Below are positions 1-10,300 of a stretch of 64,000 nt of DNA, piece by piece. The stretch spans positions 1-64,000 of the forward strand of contig CAISLN010000069.1 of NCBI GenBank assembly GCA_903886275.1, written 5' to 3'. Source of the DNA: an uncultured beta proteobacterium. Lineage in GTDB: Bacteria > Pseudomonadota > Gammaproteobacteria > Burkholderiales > Burkholderiaceae_C. How positions within the stretch are numbered: the first letter of the stretch is position 1; the number at the start of each line of letters is the position of its first letter. Below the pieces are notes generated by a model. The model did not search any database, was not told the origin of the DNA, and was given only the letters and a program-made list of their open reading frames with translations. Both the position numbers and the translations under genes were made by a program.

Positions 1-1703
1 ATGGGCTGCACGGGCGCCTGCAATTGCGGCAAGGTACGCCCCGGTGGACACTGGTAGGCGCGGATCAGGTCCGCCAGCAACTCCTGCAGGTTCACCGCTG
101 CGTAGCGGAAGTCCTTGCCACGGCGCGCCTCGATGCGGGCCAGGTCCAGCAGCTCGTTGAGGATGTCCCCCATCAGGCGCGACTGCTTGTAGATGATGCC
201 CAGAAATTCCTTTTGCACAGCAGCGTCCAGGCTTTGTGTGAGCAGCACCTCGGCAAAGCCGTAGATGCTGGCCATGGGGGTGCGCAACTCGTGCGCGGCG
301 GTGGCCATGAACTCGCCCTTGAGCATCTCCACCTCGGTCTCATGGCTGATGTCGCGCACATACAAGATTTGCGACACGCTGCATCCCTCGCTCAGGCGCA
401 GCTGCAACTGCAAGGTGCGCTGGCCCTTCATCTCAATGGTCTGTGCCGCCTCGCCGGCCTTTTGGGCGGCCTTGCGCCGCAGCGCAGCCAGGCCACTAAA
501 AGGGGTGGACTTGTCGCACAGTGGGGCCAGCCAGGCCGAGAAGTCGCTCGCCTCCAGGCCCTCAAGTTGCATAACGCCCAGGCCCGTCATCTTGCGAAAG
601 GCGGGGTTAACAAACTTCACCCGCTGCTGGTTGTCAAACGACACGAAGCCATCCGGACTGATGTCAAACACCGCGTCGAGTTGCTGAGTGCGCTCCTGGA
701 TTTGCGTCTGCGCCTGGCGCAGGACGAGGTCATCGCGGCGCAGCATCTGCAAATAGCGCGTCAGCCCGAGCGCCAGCGCTAGGATCAACAGGGATGCCAG
801 GGCGGCCTGCAGATACAGCGCCTGTGCCGCCTGCCGGTGGTTGGCCATCAGGAAGTCCATGTCAAAGCCGGCCATCACCAGCATGCCCACCTGGGGCAGG
901 GTGCGGTAGTAAAACAGACGGTCCACCCCGTCCACCACCGAATGCTGCCGGTAGCTGCCCGAGGGCTGCGCCTGCACCAGGCGCTCAAACAGCACCGAGC
1001 GCGAGGCATCGGTGCCGTACTCGGTCTGCTCGCCTATGCGCCGCACCCTTGCAATGCCGTCCAGGCCATACAGAGCCGTCATGCCACCGCCCCCCAGGTT
1101 CAGGTCCCCATAGAAGCTGGTGAAATAAGCCGGGTCGATCGACAGCACCACCACCCCGCCAAAACTGCCATCGGGGCGGTTGATGCGTCGGGTCAGCTGG
1201 ATCGACCATTTGTTGGTGGAGCGCCCTATCAGCGGGCTCGAGACATACATCTTGCCGCTGTCCTGTGCCACATGCACCTTGAAGTGGGCGCGGTCCGACA
1301 GGTCCAAGCGGCTCGTGATGGGGCGGTCGGCCAGCACATAGATGCCATGGTCGTCGATGATGCCGACCTGGTTGAAAATTTCGCTATCGATCACGCCCTG
1401 GCCCTTGAGCGCCGCCAGATCGAGCTGCTGGCCCAGCTCCAGGTAGCGCGACTGCACAAAACGGATCACCTGATCGGCACTGCGAAAGGTACGCAGCGCA
1501 TGCTCCTGGCTCAGGCGCGTGAGGTTGGCCAGGTCGCGCTCGGCCGCGCCGAGTTCGCGCTGGCGGCTCTCGTTGACCAGCACATAAACATGGGACCAGG
1601 TCAGCATCAGCAGCAGCAGGGCCGCCGTCCACAGCAAAAACAGCACCCTGCTGTGACGCGTCTGCCAGCCGCCTTCGACCGTCTTATGCTCTGTCCGGTA
1701 CAT
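1..1703 (-). CDS. Membrane sensor histidine kinase (dCache-PAS-HisKA), 3' end outside window
   Basis: The reading frame starts at an ATG at 1703 with AAAGGA upstream, and is still open at base 1, so about 567 residues of an incomplete protein are visible. An N-terminal membrane helix (about residues 17-36) is followed by a large periplasmic region that reads like a dCache sensor (motifs YVSSPLIGRS, FGGVVVLS). A second helix (about 285-305), a PAS domain (about 335-440) and a HisKA H-box follow. The H-box reads ATAAHELRTPM, with phospho-acceptor His about residue 471. The ATPase domain lies beyond the window. The start is only 12 bp after the stop of the HTH-REC regulator, so the two are one operon and very likely cognate partners. 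The signal sensed is unknown. Confidence 0.88.
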   Translation of the reverse strand, partial: MYRTEHKTVEGGWQTRHSRVLFLLWTAALLLLMLTWSHVYVLVNESRQRELGAAERDLANLTRLSQEHALRTFRSADQVIRFVQSRYLELGQQLDLAALKGQGVIDSEIFNQVGIIDDHGIYVLADRPITSRLDLSDRAHFKVHVAQDSGKMYVSSPLIGRSTNKWSIQLTRRINRPDGSFGGVVVLSIDPAYFTSFYGDLNLGGGGMTALYGLDGIARVRRIGEQTEYGTDASRSVLFERLVQAQPSGSYRQHSVVDGVDRLFYYRTLPQVGMLVMAGFDMDFLMANHRQAAQALYLQAALASLLILALALGLTRYLQMLRRDDLVLRQAQTQIQERTQQLDAVFDISPDGFVSFDNQQRVKFVNPAFRKMTGLGVMQLEGLEASDFSAWLAPLCDKSTPFSGLAALRRKAAQKAGEAAQTIEMKGQRTLQLQLRLSEGCSVSQILYVRDISHETEVEMLKGEFMATAAHELRTPMASIYGFAEVLLTQSLDAAVQKEFLGIIYKQSRLMGDILNELLDLARIEARRGKDFRYAAVNLQELLADLIRAYQCPPGRTLPQLQAPVQP

Positions 1704-1715
1704 GGGGATGGTCCT

Positions 1716-2336
1716 TTAGCCGTTCGCGAAACCTTGGCGCTGGCGACTGCTGGCCAGCGCGCTGCCAATTTGCTGCAGGCGCTCAAAGGGCACCGGCTTG
1801 CCCAAGCGCTCGATGCCACCGGGCAGACCGCCCTGCGCCGCGATCTCGGCGGCGTCCAAACCCGAGACCACCACGATGCGGGTGTGGGCTGCCTCGGGCG
1901 CATTTTGCAGGGCCCGCAGCATCACAAAGCCGTCGATGCCGGGCATGCGCAGGTCGGTGATCAGCAGGTCTGGGCAAATGCGCCCCAGTGTCAGCAGCGC
2001 GGCAAAACCGTTGCTGCACAGCGTGACCTGTGGTGCCATGGGCCAGGCCGCAATGCGGGTCTGGTACAGGCGCAACAGGCTGCTATCGTCTTCCACCACC
2101 AGCACGCTCAAGCGCTGCCCCTGCGCCTGGGTATTGGCCTTGGCATCGGTAGGCTGCGCCTTGTGCAGCAACCGTTCCACCGAATCGCGCATCACCCGGC
2201 GGTGCCCGCCGGCTGTCTTCCAGGCCTGCAGCAAACCGCTCTCCGCCCACAGCTGCACCGTGCCAACGGAGACCCCCAGCAGCAGAGCGGCTTCACTGGT
2301 GGTGCAGAAGGATTTTTCAACGGTCGCTAGGGTCAT
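1716..2336 (-). CDS. Response regulator with N-terminal MerR/excisionase-like helix-turn-helix and C-terminal receiver
   Basis: About 206 residues from an ATG at 2336; an in-frame TTG at 2399 would add 21 residues but is less likely. The N-terminal 50 residues (TTSEAALLLGVSVGTVQLWAE, then GLLQAWKTAGGHRRV) match the winged helix of MerR/excisionase-type DNA-binding domains, including the GHRR wing. After a linker comes a receiver domain beginning LSVLVVEDD, with phospho-acceptor Asp about residue 128 in LITDLRMPGIDG and the conserved Lys in RLGKPVPF. DNA-binding part first and receiver last is the reverse of OmpR or NarL regulators. It is the first gene of the operon with the downstream dCache kinase. 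It is probably a DNA-binding output of that kinase; the target genes are unknown, and the divergent hybrid kinase is a candidate. Confidence 0.85.
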   Translation of the reverse strand: MTLATVEKSFCTTSEAALLLGVSVGTVQLWAESGLLQAWKTAGGHRRVMRDSVERLLHKAQPTDAKANTQAQGQRLSVLVVEDDSSLLRLYQTRIAAWPMAPQVTLCSNGFAALLTLGRICPDLLITDLRMPGIDGFVMLRALQNAPEAAHTRIVVVSGLDAAEIAAQGGLPGGIERLGKPVPFERLQQIGSALASSRQRQGFANG

Positions 2337-2474
2337 GGGGGTTTGCTTGTACGTGGTTGTCTGCCGGCAGACACCCGCGCAGCGTATTTTAGTAGTCAAT
2401 TGCTGTCAAATTTTGATAAAAATTAGTAGTAGTCTTGCTAAGATGGCCGCAATAAATAGTGGGAGAAGGCCAAA
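2337..2474. promoter_or_regulatory. Divergent intergenic region between two signalling operons
   Basis: This AT-richer stretch separates the HTH-REC regulator (minus) and the hybrid kinase (plus). It must hold both promoters. The plus-strand ribosome-binding site GGGAGAAGG lies at 2461-2469. I could not assign specific promoter hexamers. Confidence 0.45.
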
Positions 2475-5471
2475 GTGGTCCATGTGTTTTTCATCAATGC
2501 AGCGGTATCGCTGGTGGGCGGCCTGTGTTTGCTGCTGGTCTGGCGCATGGACAGGGAACAGGACTTTGCCAAGAGCATGGCCTTGGCGCAACTGGGCAAC
2601 TTTGCAGCCCTGCTGTCCTACCTGGCCTGGTCCAGCGGCCAAGCGCTGGCACCCGGTGTCGCCGGTATCGCGCTATGCAGCGCGGCGGTGCTTGTGTTTG
2701 CTGGGCGCAGTCTGCTGCAACTCGGCGCCACCCAGCTTCGCCTGGGTTGGCAGTTGGGCGCCCTGCTGGGGCTGCTGTACCTGGCGTTGCTCAGCGAGGG
2801 CGCATCCCGGCCCTATGGCGGCTTGAATGCGCTGGTCTACCTGTCGATGGGCCTTTATGTCCTGCTGCGCACCGGGGCAGAACGAACCATTGGCGTCCTC
2901 ATCTGCCTGCTGGGGCTGAATTTTCTGCATATCGCCCTGCTGGGATTGACCGGCGCAGCGCAATACATGGCGCTGGATACGGTGCTGCGCATGGCCCTGT
3001 TGTTGGCCTTTGTTGTGGCCGCCCTGCAGCGCTCGCGCGCGCGCTCGGAGCGCTTGCTGCAGCGCTTCGCGGGGCTCAGCAACCACTCCTTCCAGGGCAT
3101 TGTCGTGACCGACGGCAACGCCCTGCTATACGCCAACCCGGCAGCGCTGCGCATATTTGAACTGCAGCCCGAGTCGGCGCCAGGCCTGGCGCTGGCACGG
3201 CTGGTGAGCGCCGGCGAAGTGCAGGCCCTGCTGGAGCGCAGCCAACCGTTTTCAGAGGTACGCCGCGAAGCCATACGCGCCGACGGGACCACTGTGCATC
3301 TGCGCTTGTCGAGCTGGCTCACCGAATGGGACAACAAGCCAGCCGCCCAGTTCCTGATCCTCGATGACACCGAGCGCCACCTTGGCGCGCTGCAGACGGC
3401 GGCGCTGCAGGCCGACGCGCAAAAGCAGCGCAGCGAATTTACCGAACGCTCCAAGGCCGCCCTGCTCAAGGCGAATGCGGAACTGGAAACCAGGGTGAGC
3501 GAAAGAACCCAGGCGCTGGAACAGGCCAACCTGGCCAAGAGCCAGTTTCTGGCGAATATGTCGCATGAGATACGCACTCCCATGAATGTGATTCTGGGTC
3601 TGCTGGAGCTGTTGCGCGCCTCGCCCCAGAACGCGCTGCAACTGGACTACTCCGACAAGGCCGTAGGCGCGGCCCGGTCGCTGCTGCGCCTGCTGGGCGA
3701 CCTGCTGGATTTCTCCAGGATAGACGCCGGCAAGTTGGCGCTCGACATCCAGCCCTTTGAGCCCGAGCGCCTGATGCGCGACCTCTCGGTAATCATCGCG
3801 GCCAGTACCGAAAAGAAATCGGTGGAGCTGCTGTTTGACCTGGACCCGGCCATCCCGCCCCTGCTCATGGGCGACTCCCAGCGCCTGTTGCAAGTGCTGA
3901 TCAACCTCAGCTCCAACGCCCTGAAGTTCACCGCGGCCGGCGAAGTGGTGGTGCAATGCTTCGTGCAGCAGAACAACAGCACCACGGCGACGCTGCGCTT
4001 TGGCGTGCACGACACCGGCATTGGCATTGCGGCGCAAGACTGCAAATACCTTTTCGATGTCTTTTCACAGGGCGATGGGTCCAGCACGCGCCGCTTTGGC
4101 GGCACGGGTCTGGGCCTGTCCATTTGCAAACGCCTGCTGGCCCTGATGGGCAGCAGCCTGTGTCTGGAAAGCCAGCCGGGCCAGGGCAGCCACTTTTTTT
4201 TCGACCTGACCCTGCCACTGGTTGCGGGACTGCGGTGCCAAGCGCTGACTGCCGAGAACGATGGGCTGTCGGTGCTGGTGGTGGACGACAATGCCGGCGC
4301 CTTGCGCCTGCTCAGCACCATCGCCGCCAGCCTGGGCTGGAGCGTGGACAGCGCCCAAAGCGGGCGGCAGGCGCTGGAGCTGGCCCATTCGCGCAGCGTC
4401 GCCGGCAAGGGGCCGCACCAGCTCATCTTGATGGACTGGGAGATGGACGATATGGACGGCTGGCAGACGCTGGAGCGCCTGCACGCGCTCTATCCGCCAC
4501 AACCGCCGCCCATGGCCGTGATGGTCAGCTCGTACGGGCGCGAACGTCTGAGCCAGCGCAGCGAACAGGAACTGGCGCGCCTGAGCGCCTACCTCACCAA
4601 GCCGGTCACCCCCGCCATGCTGGCCGAAGCGGTGAGCAATGCCCAACGCGGGCGCAGCAATCTGCGCAGCGCCCCTAGAACGCAGGTCGTGCGCAAGACC
4701 CGGCTCTGCGGCATGCGCATTCTGCTGGCGGAGGACAACCCACTGAACCAGTTGGTGGCACGCGAGCTGCTGCGCGCCGAAGGCGCAATGGTGGAGACAG
4801 CGGACAACGGCAGTGCCGCCGTGGCTGCCGTGGCGGCGGCATCACCCCCTTTTGATGCCGTGCTGATGGACATGCAAATGCCGGTAATGGACGGTTGCAC
4901 GGCCACCCGTGCCATCCGCGAGATGCTGGGCAACACCCACTTGCCGGTGATTGCCATGACCGCCAACACCATGCAGCAGGACCGCCAAGCCTGCCTAGAC
5001 GCCGGCATGAATGACCATGTGGGCAAGCCCTTTGACATCAACTACCTGGTGCAGGTTTTGCGTCGCCACGCCGACCGCTCTGCTAACCTGCGCCAGCCGC
5101 CAGAGCCCACCCTGGAAGCGCCCCTGCGTGTAGAGCAGGCCGTGCAAAACATGGGCGGCGACAAACAGCTCTATGCCGAGGTGCTGGGCATCTACCTGCA
5201 AGAGCTGCGTTTGCTGGGGTCCGCGCTGGAGCAAGGCCTGCAGGCCGGCGACCGCGCCACCGCACGGCGCCTGGTGCACACGCTCAAGGGCACCTCGGCC
5301 ACGGTGGGCGCCAGCGCGCTGGCCGCACAGGCACTGCTGCTCGAAACCGAAATCCGCGACCCACAGTCCGGTCTGCAAGCGCTGCACCAGCTGCCCGAAT
5401 TTTTGCGGGCACTGCAGCGCACCGAGAGCCAGTTGGTGCCGGTCTACAACGACCTGTGCGGCGCACGCTGA
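2475..5471 (+). CDS. Membrane hybrid sensor histidine kinase (7TM-PAS-HisKA-HATPase-REC-REC-HPt)
   Basis: 998 residues from a GTG at 2475, chosen because GGGAGAAGG lies 5 bases upstream. The first about 190 residues form a run of hydrophobic helices (about seven) with no clear periplasmic domain. Next come a PAS-like domain (about 200-300), a coiled linker, HisKA with His about 364 ([12 protein letters not shown]), an ATPase domain (N-box NLSSNALKF, G1 DTGIGIA, G2 GGTGLGLSI), two receivers and an HPt. Acceptor Asp are about 654 and 799; the HPt His is about 935 in HTLKGTSA. All phosphotransfer residues of a four-step BarA/BvgS-type relay are present. No DNA-binding partner is adjacent downstream; the divergent HTH-REC protein could receive phosphate, but this is speculative. 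Confidence 0.92.
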   Translation: MVHVFFINAAVSLVGGLCLLLVWRMDREQDFAKSMALAQLGNFAALLSYLAWSSGQALAPGVAGIALCSAAVLVFAGRSLLQLGATQLRLGWQLGALLGLLYLALLSEGASRPYGGLNALVYLSMGLYVLLRTGAERTIGVLICLLGLNFLHIALLGLTGAAQYMALDTVLRMALLLAFVVAALQRSRARSERLLQRFAGLSNHSFQGIVVTDGNALLYANPAALRIFELQPESAPGLALARLVSAGEVQALLERSQPFSEVRREAIRADGTTVHLRLSSWLTEWDNKPAAQFLILDDTERHLGALQTAALQADAQKQRSEFTERSKAALLKANAELETRVSERTQALEQANLAKSQFLANMSHEIRTPMNVILGLLELLRASPQNALQLDYSDKAVGAARSLLRLLGDLLDFSRIDAGKLALDIQPFEPERLMRDLSVIIAASTEKKSVELLFDLDPAIPPLLMGDSQRLLQVLINLSSNALKFTAAGEVVVQCFVQQNNSTTATLRFGVHDTGIGIAAQDCKYLFDVFSQGDGSSTRRFGGTGLGLSICKRLLALMGSSLCLESQPGQGSHFFFDLTLPLVAGLRCQALTAENDGLSVLVVDDNAGALRLLSTIAASLGWSVDSAQSGRQALELAHSRSVAGKGPHQLILMDWEMDDMDGWQTLERLHALYPPQPPPMAVMVSSYGRERLSQRSEQELARLSAYLTKPVTPAMLAEAVSNAQRGRSNLRSAPRTQVVRKTRLCGMRILLAEDNPLNQLVARELLRAEGAMVETADNGSAAVAAVAAASPPFDAVLMDMQMPVMDGCTATRAIREMLGNTHLPVIAMTANTMQQDRQACLDAGMNDHVGKPFDINYLVQVLRRHADRSANLRQPPEPTLEAPLRVEQAVQNMGGDKQLYAEVLGIYLQELRLLGSALEQGLQAGDRATARRLVHTLKGTSATVGASALAAQALLLETEIRDPQSGLQALHQLPEFLRALQRTESQLVPVYNDLCGAR

Positions 5472-5632
5472 CGAACCTTTACAGCCCCGCTGCCGCAAAG
5501 CTGGCTCAGGCCGCCCACATTCCATGCAATACTGAAGCCGTCCTGAGCGCGTTTGTAGATATAAGCCCACGGCGCATGTGAAGTGCGAAGCAGTGTGTTC
5601 TCAGCCCTGCTGTACCTACACCGACTGCCGAC

Positions 5633-5863
5633 GTGAACCAACTCAATTACAAAACCCATGTGGGCAGCAAGGTCCGCTCCCTGCGCGTCAAAGCCGCGCT
5701 GTCGCAGGAAGTCCTGTCAGAGCGTTGCGGAATCTTTCGCACCTACCTCAGCCGCATTGAGTCCGGCTCGGCCAACCCGAGCCTGGTGGTGCTGGTGTCT
5801 CTGGCCCATGCGCTGCAGGTAGAGCCCCACGTGCTCTTGCTGATCGACCCGCCCATCGCCTGA
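5633..5863 (+). CDS. Small XRE-family helix-turn-helix regulator
   Basis: 76 residues from a GTG at 5633. Nearly the whole protein is one Cro/C1-type helix-turn-helix domain: KVRSLRVKAALSQEVLSERCG followed by recognition helix RTYLSRIESGSANPSL and a hydrophobic C-terminal helix. The family binds DNA as dimers. There is no sensor or oligomerisation extension. It stands alone, 161 bp after the hybrid kinase and convergent with the efflux operon. Its target is unknown. Confidence 0.8.
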   Translation: MNQLNYKTHVGSKVRSLRVKAALSQEVLSERCGIFRTYLSRIESGSANPSLVVLVSLAHALQVEPHVLLLIDPPIA

Positions 5864-5866
5864 ACG

Positions 5867-5889
5867 GGCATGCGCTGTCTGCGCATGCC
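5867..5889. terminator. Hairpin between convergent XRE gene and efflux operon
   Basis: Perfect 9-bp inverted repeat GGCATGCGC with loop TGTCT, just after the XRE stop and 11 bp before the end of the outer-membrane channel gene. It could work for both strands. No U-tract follows, so intrinsic termination is uncertain. Confidence 0.5.
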
Positions 5890-5899
5890 AGCCAAGCCG

Positions 5900-7312
5900 C
5901 TAGGGCTGCTCGGCGCTCCAACCGCCACCCAGCACCCGGTACAGAGCGGCCAAATTCTGTTGCACCTGCGCGCTCAGCTGCAGCTCGGCCTGCTGCGAGG
6001 CAAACAGCGAGCGCTGCGCATCGAGCGAATCCAAATAGCTGCTGGCCCCGTTCTTGAAGCGCAGATCGGTCAGCCTGGCGCGTTCAGCTTCGGCCACGGT
6101 CTGGGCTTGTTGGGCCTGCAATTGCTGCGCCAAGGTGGCACGCCCGGCCAGCGCATCGGCCACCTCGCGAAAGGCCGACTGAATGGATTTTTCATACTGG
6201 GCCAAGGCCACCTCGCGCTGCACCTTGGCCAGCGCCAGATTGGCACGGTTGCGCCCCGCATCGAAGATCGGCAGCAGCAACTGCGGCGCAATGCTCCAGG
6301 CAAAGCTGCCGTCCTTGAACAGGCCGTCTAACTGGTTGCTGACGCTGCCGGCGCTGGCGGTCAGCAAGATCTTGGGAAAGAAGGCGGCGCGGGCGGCACC
6401 GATATTGGCATTGGCAGCAATCAATTGCTGTTCGGCCTGGCGCACATCGGGGCGGCGCAACAGCAGCTCGGAGGGCAGGCCCAGCGGCAACTGCGCCAAG
6501 CGCACCGGCGTTTGCGTACCGGCGCCCGTCAAGGCCAGCGGCGCGGTCTGCCCCAGCAGCAGGTTGAGCGCATTCACATCCTGCAGGCGCAGACGCATGC
6601 TTTGCGCCACGCTGGCACGGGCCGACTCCAACAGCGAGCGGGCCTGGCTCAGGTCAAGCTGGTTGCTCGCGCCATGCTCAAAGCGCAGCTGGATCAGCTT
6701 GAACGAATCTTCACGCGTGGCCAGGGTCTGCTGCGCCAGGTCCAACAGCGCGCTGTCGGACTGCAGCGCAAAGTAGGCGCTGGCGACGCCGCCAATCAGG
6801 CTGATTTGCGCGGCCCGTCCGGCCTCGGTGCTGGCCAGGTACTGGGCAAAGGCGGTTTCTGAGAGACTGTGCACACGGCTGAACAGGTCCACCTCATAGG
6901 CCAGCGTGGCGGGAATCGTCAACCCGGCTGTAAAGCTGCTGCCCACGCTGCCATCGCTGGCGGTGCCGCGCGTCAGGCCGGCGCCGGCGTAGAGACTGGG
7001 AAACCGGTCGGCGTTGCGCCCGTCCACGGTGGCTCTGGCCTGTTCCACATGGAGCAGGGCCACGCGCAGGTCGCGGTTGTTGTCCAGCGCAATTTGGATC
7101 AGCTGGCGCAGGCGGTCATCGGCAAAAAAGGTCTGCCAGGGCAGATCGGGCGCCCCCACCGGGCCACTCGCCACGTCGCCCGTCACGGGAAACTCGGCCG
7201 GCACGGGTGCCGCGGGGCGCTGGTAGTCCGGCGTCATCGAGCCACAGGCGCCAAGGGTTGCCAGCGCGGCGGCCATGGCCGTGCGTTTGAAAAATACGGT
7301 CAGGTCTCTCAT
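5900..7312 (-). CDS. RND efflux outer-membrane channel lipoprotein, NodT/OprM family
   Basis: 470 residues, the usual length for the family. The signal peptide ends in lipobox LGAC, giving an acylated Cys about residue 23. The body holds the two tandem outer-membrane-efflux repeats, with the family stretches PDYQRPAAPVP, LLLRRPDVRQAEQQL (about residue 290) and GAARAAFFPKI. It would form the trimeric TolC-like duct of a tripartite pump. The start codon overlaps the pump gene's stop by 4 bases (ATGA), with GGAG in the end of the pump gene, so it is translationally coupled as the last gene of the operon. Confidence 0.95.
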   Translation of the reverse strand: MRDLTVFFKRTAMAAALATLGACGSMTPDYQRPAAPVPAEFPVTGDVASGPVGAPDLPWQTFFADDRLRQLIQIALDNNRDLRVALLHVEQARATVDGRNADRFPSLYAGAGLTRGTASDGSVGSSFTAGLTIPATLAYEVDLFSRVHSLSETAFAQYLASTEAGRAAQISLIGGVASAYFALQSDSALLDLAQQTLATREDSFKLIQLRFEHGASNQLDLSQARSLLESARASVAQSMRLRLQDVNALNLLLGQTAPLALTGAGTQTPVRLAQLPLGLPSELLLRRPDVRQAEQQLIAANANIGAARAAFFPKILLTASAGSVSNQLDGLFKDGSFAWSIAPQLLLPIFDAGRNRANLALAKVQREVALAQYEKSIQSAFREVADALAGRATLAQQLQAQQAQTVAEAERARLTDLRFKNGASSYLDSLDAQRSLFASQQAELQLSAQVQQNLAALYRVLGGGWSAEQP

Positions 7313-10300
7313 ACAAGGTTCTCCGGGTCCACAGCCACGGGAGCGGCGAGTTCGCCCTCCTGCTTTTCATGCGCATACATGCGGCGCTGGCGCTCGCTGC
7401 CCTTGAAGATGCGGCGCACCACCACAAAGAACACCGGGGTAAAGAACACCGACAGGGCGGTCGCCGTGATCATGCCGCCCATCACGCCGGTACCGATGGC
7501 GCGCTGGCTGGCCGAGCCCGCACCGCTGGCCAGCACCAGAGGCAGCACGCCCAGGATAAAGGCCAGGGAGGTCATCAGAATAGGGCGAAAGCGCATGTGC
7601 ACGGCCTTCAAGACCGACTCCACCAGGCCTACGCCCTGCGCATGCAGGTCCTTGGCAAACTCGATGATCAGCACCGCGTTCTTGGCCGACAGGCCGATGA
7701 TGGTGATCAGTCCGACCTTGAAGTAGATGTCGTTTTCCAGCCCGCGCAGATGCGCCGCCAGCACCACACCCAGCATGCCCAGGGGCACCACCAAAATCAC
7801 GGCAAAGGGAATCGACCAACTCTCGTAGAGCGCGGCCAGGCACAAAAACACCGCTAAGAGCGAGAAGGCAAACAGGATGGTGGCAGTCGATCCCGAGAGC
7901 TTTTCCTCATAGGTCTGGCCGGTCCACTCATAGGCAAAGCCGGCAGGCAGCTGTGCCGCCAGGCGCTCCATCTCGGCAATCGCCACACCGGTGCTCAGGC
8001 CCGCTGCGGGCTCGCCGGAGATGCGCATGGTCGGAAATCCGTTGTAGCGAATGGTCTGCATGGGCCCGCTGATCCATTCGGTATGGGCAAAGGCCGAGAA
8101 GGGCACGGTCTGTCCGCTGCTGTTGAGCACGTTCAGGCGCAGCAGATCCTGGTCCTGCATGCGCATGGGCGCATCGGCCTGCACCACCACGCGTTGCAGC
8201 CGCCCGGCGTTGGGAAAGTCGTTCACATAGGTCGAGCCCATGGCGGTGGAAATCGCTGCGTTGATGGCGCTGTAATTGACACCCAGGGCGCTGGCCTTGT
8301 CGCGGTCGATGTTGAGCTGCAGCTGGGCCGCGTCTTCCAGACCGTCCGGGCGCACACCCTTGAGCAACTTGCTTTGCGCGGCCATGCCCAGCAACTGGTT
8401 GCGCGCTGCCAACAGGGCCTCGTGGCCCATGCCGCCACGGTCCTGCAAGCGAAAGGCAAAGCCGTTGGAGCTGCCGAGTTCGGGAATGGGAGGTGGCGAG
8501 AGCGGGAAGATGAAGGCATCGCGTATGCCCATCAGGCCACCAAAGGCACGACCGGCCAGGGTCTGGGCGGAATGCTCCTTGCCGGCGCGCTCTTTCCAGT
8601 CTTTCAGGGTGATAAAGCCCAGGGCCGCGTTCTGGCCGCTGCCAGCAAAGCTAAAGCCCAGCACGCTGACCATGTCGGCCACCTCGGGCTGCTTGAGCAT
8701 GAAGGCCTCCACCTGCGCCATCACGCCGCTGGTGCGGTTGACGGTGGCGCCGGGGGGCAGCTGCACATTGACCAAAATCGTGCCCTGGTCTTCATTGGGC
8801 AAAAAGGAGGACGGCAGGCGGCTGAACATCAGGCCCACGCAGGCGATGAGGACCGCGTAGATGACCAGGAAGCGCCCGGTGCGCTTGAGCACCTTGGCCA
8901 CCCAACCTTCGTAGCCGTGCGTCACGCTGCTAAAGCCGCGGTTGAACCAGCCAAAGAATCCGCTCTTGGCGTGGTGGTGGCCGGCTTGCACCGGCTTGAG
9001 GATGGAGGCACACAGCGCCGGCGTGAAGGACAGCGCCATAAAGGCCGAGAATGCGATCGCGCTGAGCATCACCACCGCAAACTGGCGGTAGATGTTGCCC
9101 ACCGATCCGCTAAAGAACAGCAGGGGCACAAACACCGAGATCAGCACCACCGTCACGCCAATGATGGCGTTGGAAATTTGCCCCATGGCCTTGCGCGTGG
9201 CCATCAGCGGGTGCAGGCCCTCGGTGCTCATGATGCGCTCCACATTTTCGACCACCACAATGGCGTCGTCCACCACAATGCCGATCACCAGCACCATGCC
9301 GAACATGGTCAGCACGTTGATGGAATAACCCAGGCCCAGCAGCACGCCAAAGGTGCCCAGCAGGGTGATGGGCACGACCAGCGTGGGGATGATGGTGTAG
9401 CGGATGTTCTGCATGAACAGGTACATCACCAGGAACACCAGCAACACCGCTTCGAGCAGGGTCTCGACCACCTGGCGGATGGAAATCTCCACGAACTTGG
9501 AACTGTCGTAGGGAATGCTGGCCTTCACGCCGGGCGGGAAGAATTTCGACAGTTCATCCAGGCGCACGCGAATCGCCTTGGCCGTGGCCAGCGCGTTGCC
9601 GCTGGGTGACAGTTGCACGCCGATGCCGCTGGCCGCTTGGCCGTTGAGCCTTGCCTGGGTGCCGTAGGACTGGGCACCGAGCTCGATGCGCGCCACATCG
9701 CGCAGACGCACGCTGGAGCCGTCGGCATTGGCACGCAACACGATGCGACCAAACTCGTCGGCCGAGCTCAGTTGGCCCTTGACCACGACGGCGGCAAAGA
9801 TGGCCTGGCCTGGCAGATTGGGCAGGTCGCCAATGGTGCCGGAGGTGACCTGTGCGTTCTGCGCGGCAATGGCAGCCGTCACATCACCGCTGGAGAGCTT
9901 GTAGCCCACCAGCTTGGCCGGGTCTATCCAGATGCGCATGGCGCGCTCGGTGCCAAACAGCTGGGCCTGGCCAACGCCGGGCACGCGCTGAATTTCGGGC
10001 AAGATGTTGCGCGAGGCGTAGTCGCCCAGGGCCACCGGATCGATGTCCGGGTTGTCCGAAGACAGAATGGTGAACAGCAAGAAGTTGGAGCGCGCCTTGT
10101 CCACGCGCACGCCGTTTTGCGTCACCACCGAGGGCAGGCGGGGCGCGGCGCGTGACAGGCGGTTTTGCACGTCCACCTGGGCCAGGTCGGGGTTGGTGCT
10201 GGGGTCAAAGCTGAGCTTGATGGAGCCGCTGCCGTCGGCCTGGGCCACCGATTCCATATAGAGCAGGCCGGGCGAGCCATTCATCTCGCGCTCGATCACG

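Noticed and set aside
837-2330. Long plus-strand open frame antisense to the dCache kinase and regulator
   Set aside because: High-GC codon bias of the real minus-strand genes keeps the opposite frame open; the translation has no family features.
8083-9609. 508-residue plus-strand frame opposite the RND pump
   Set aside because: His/Gln/Ala-rich shadow typical of GC-rich antisense; the minus-strand pump is unambiguous.
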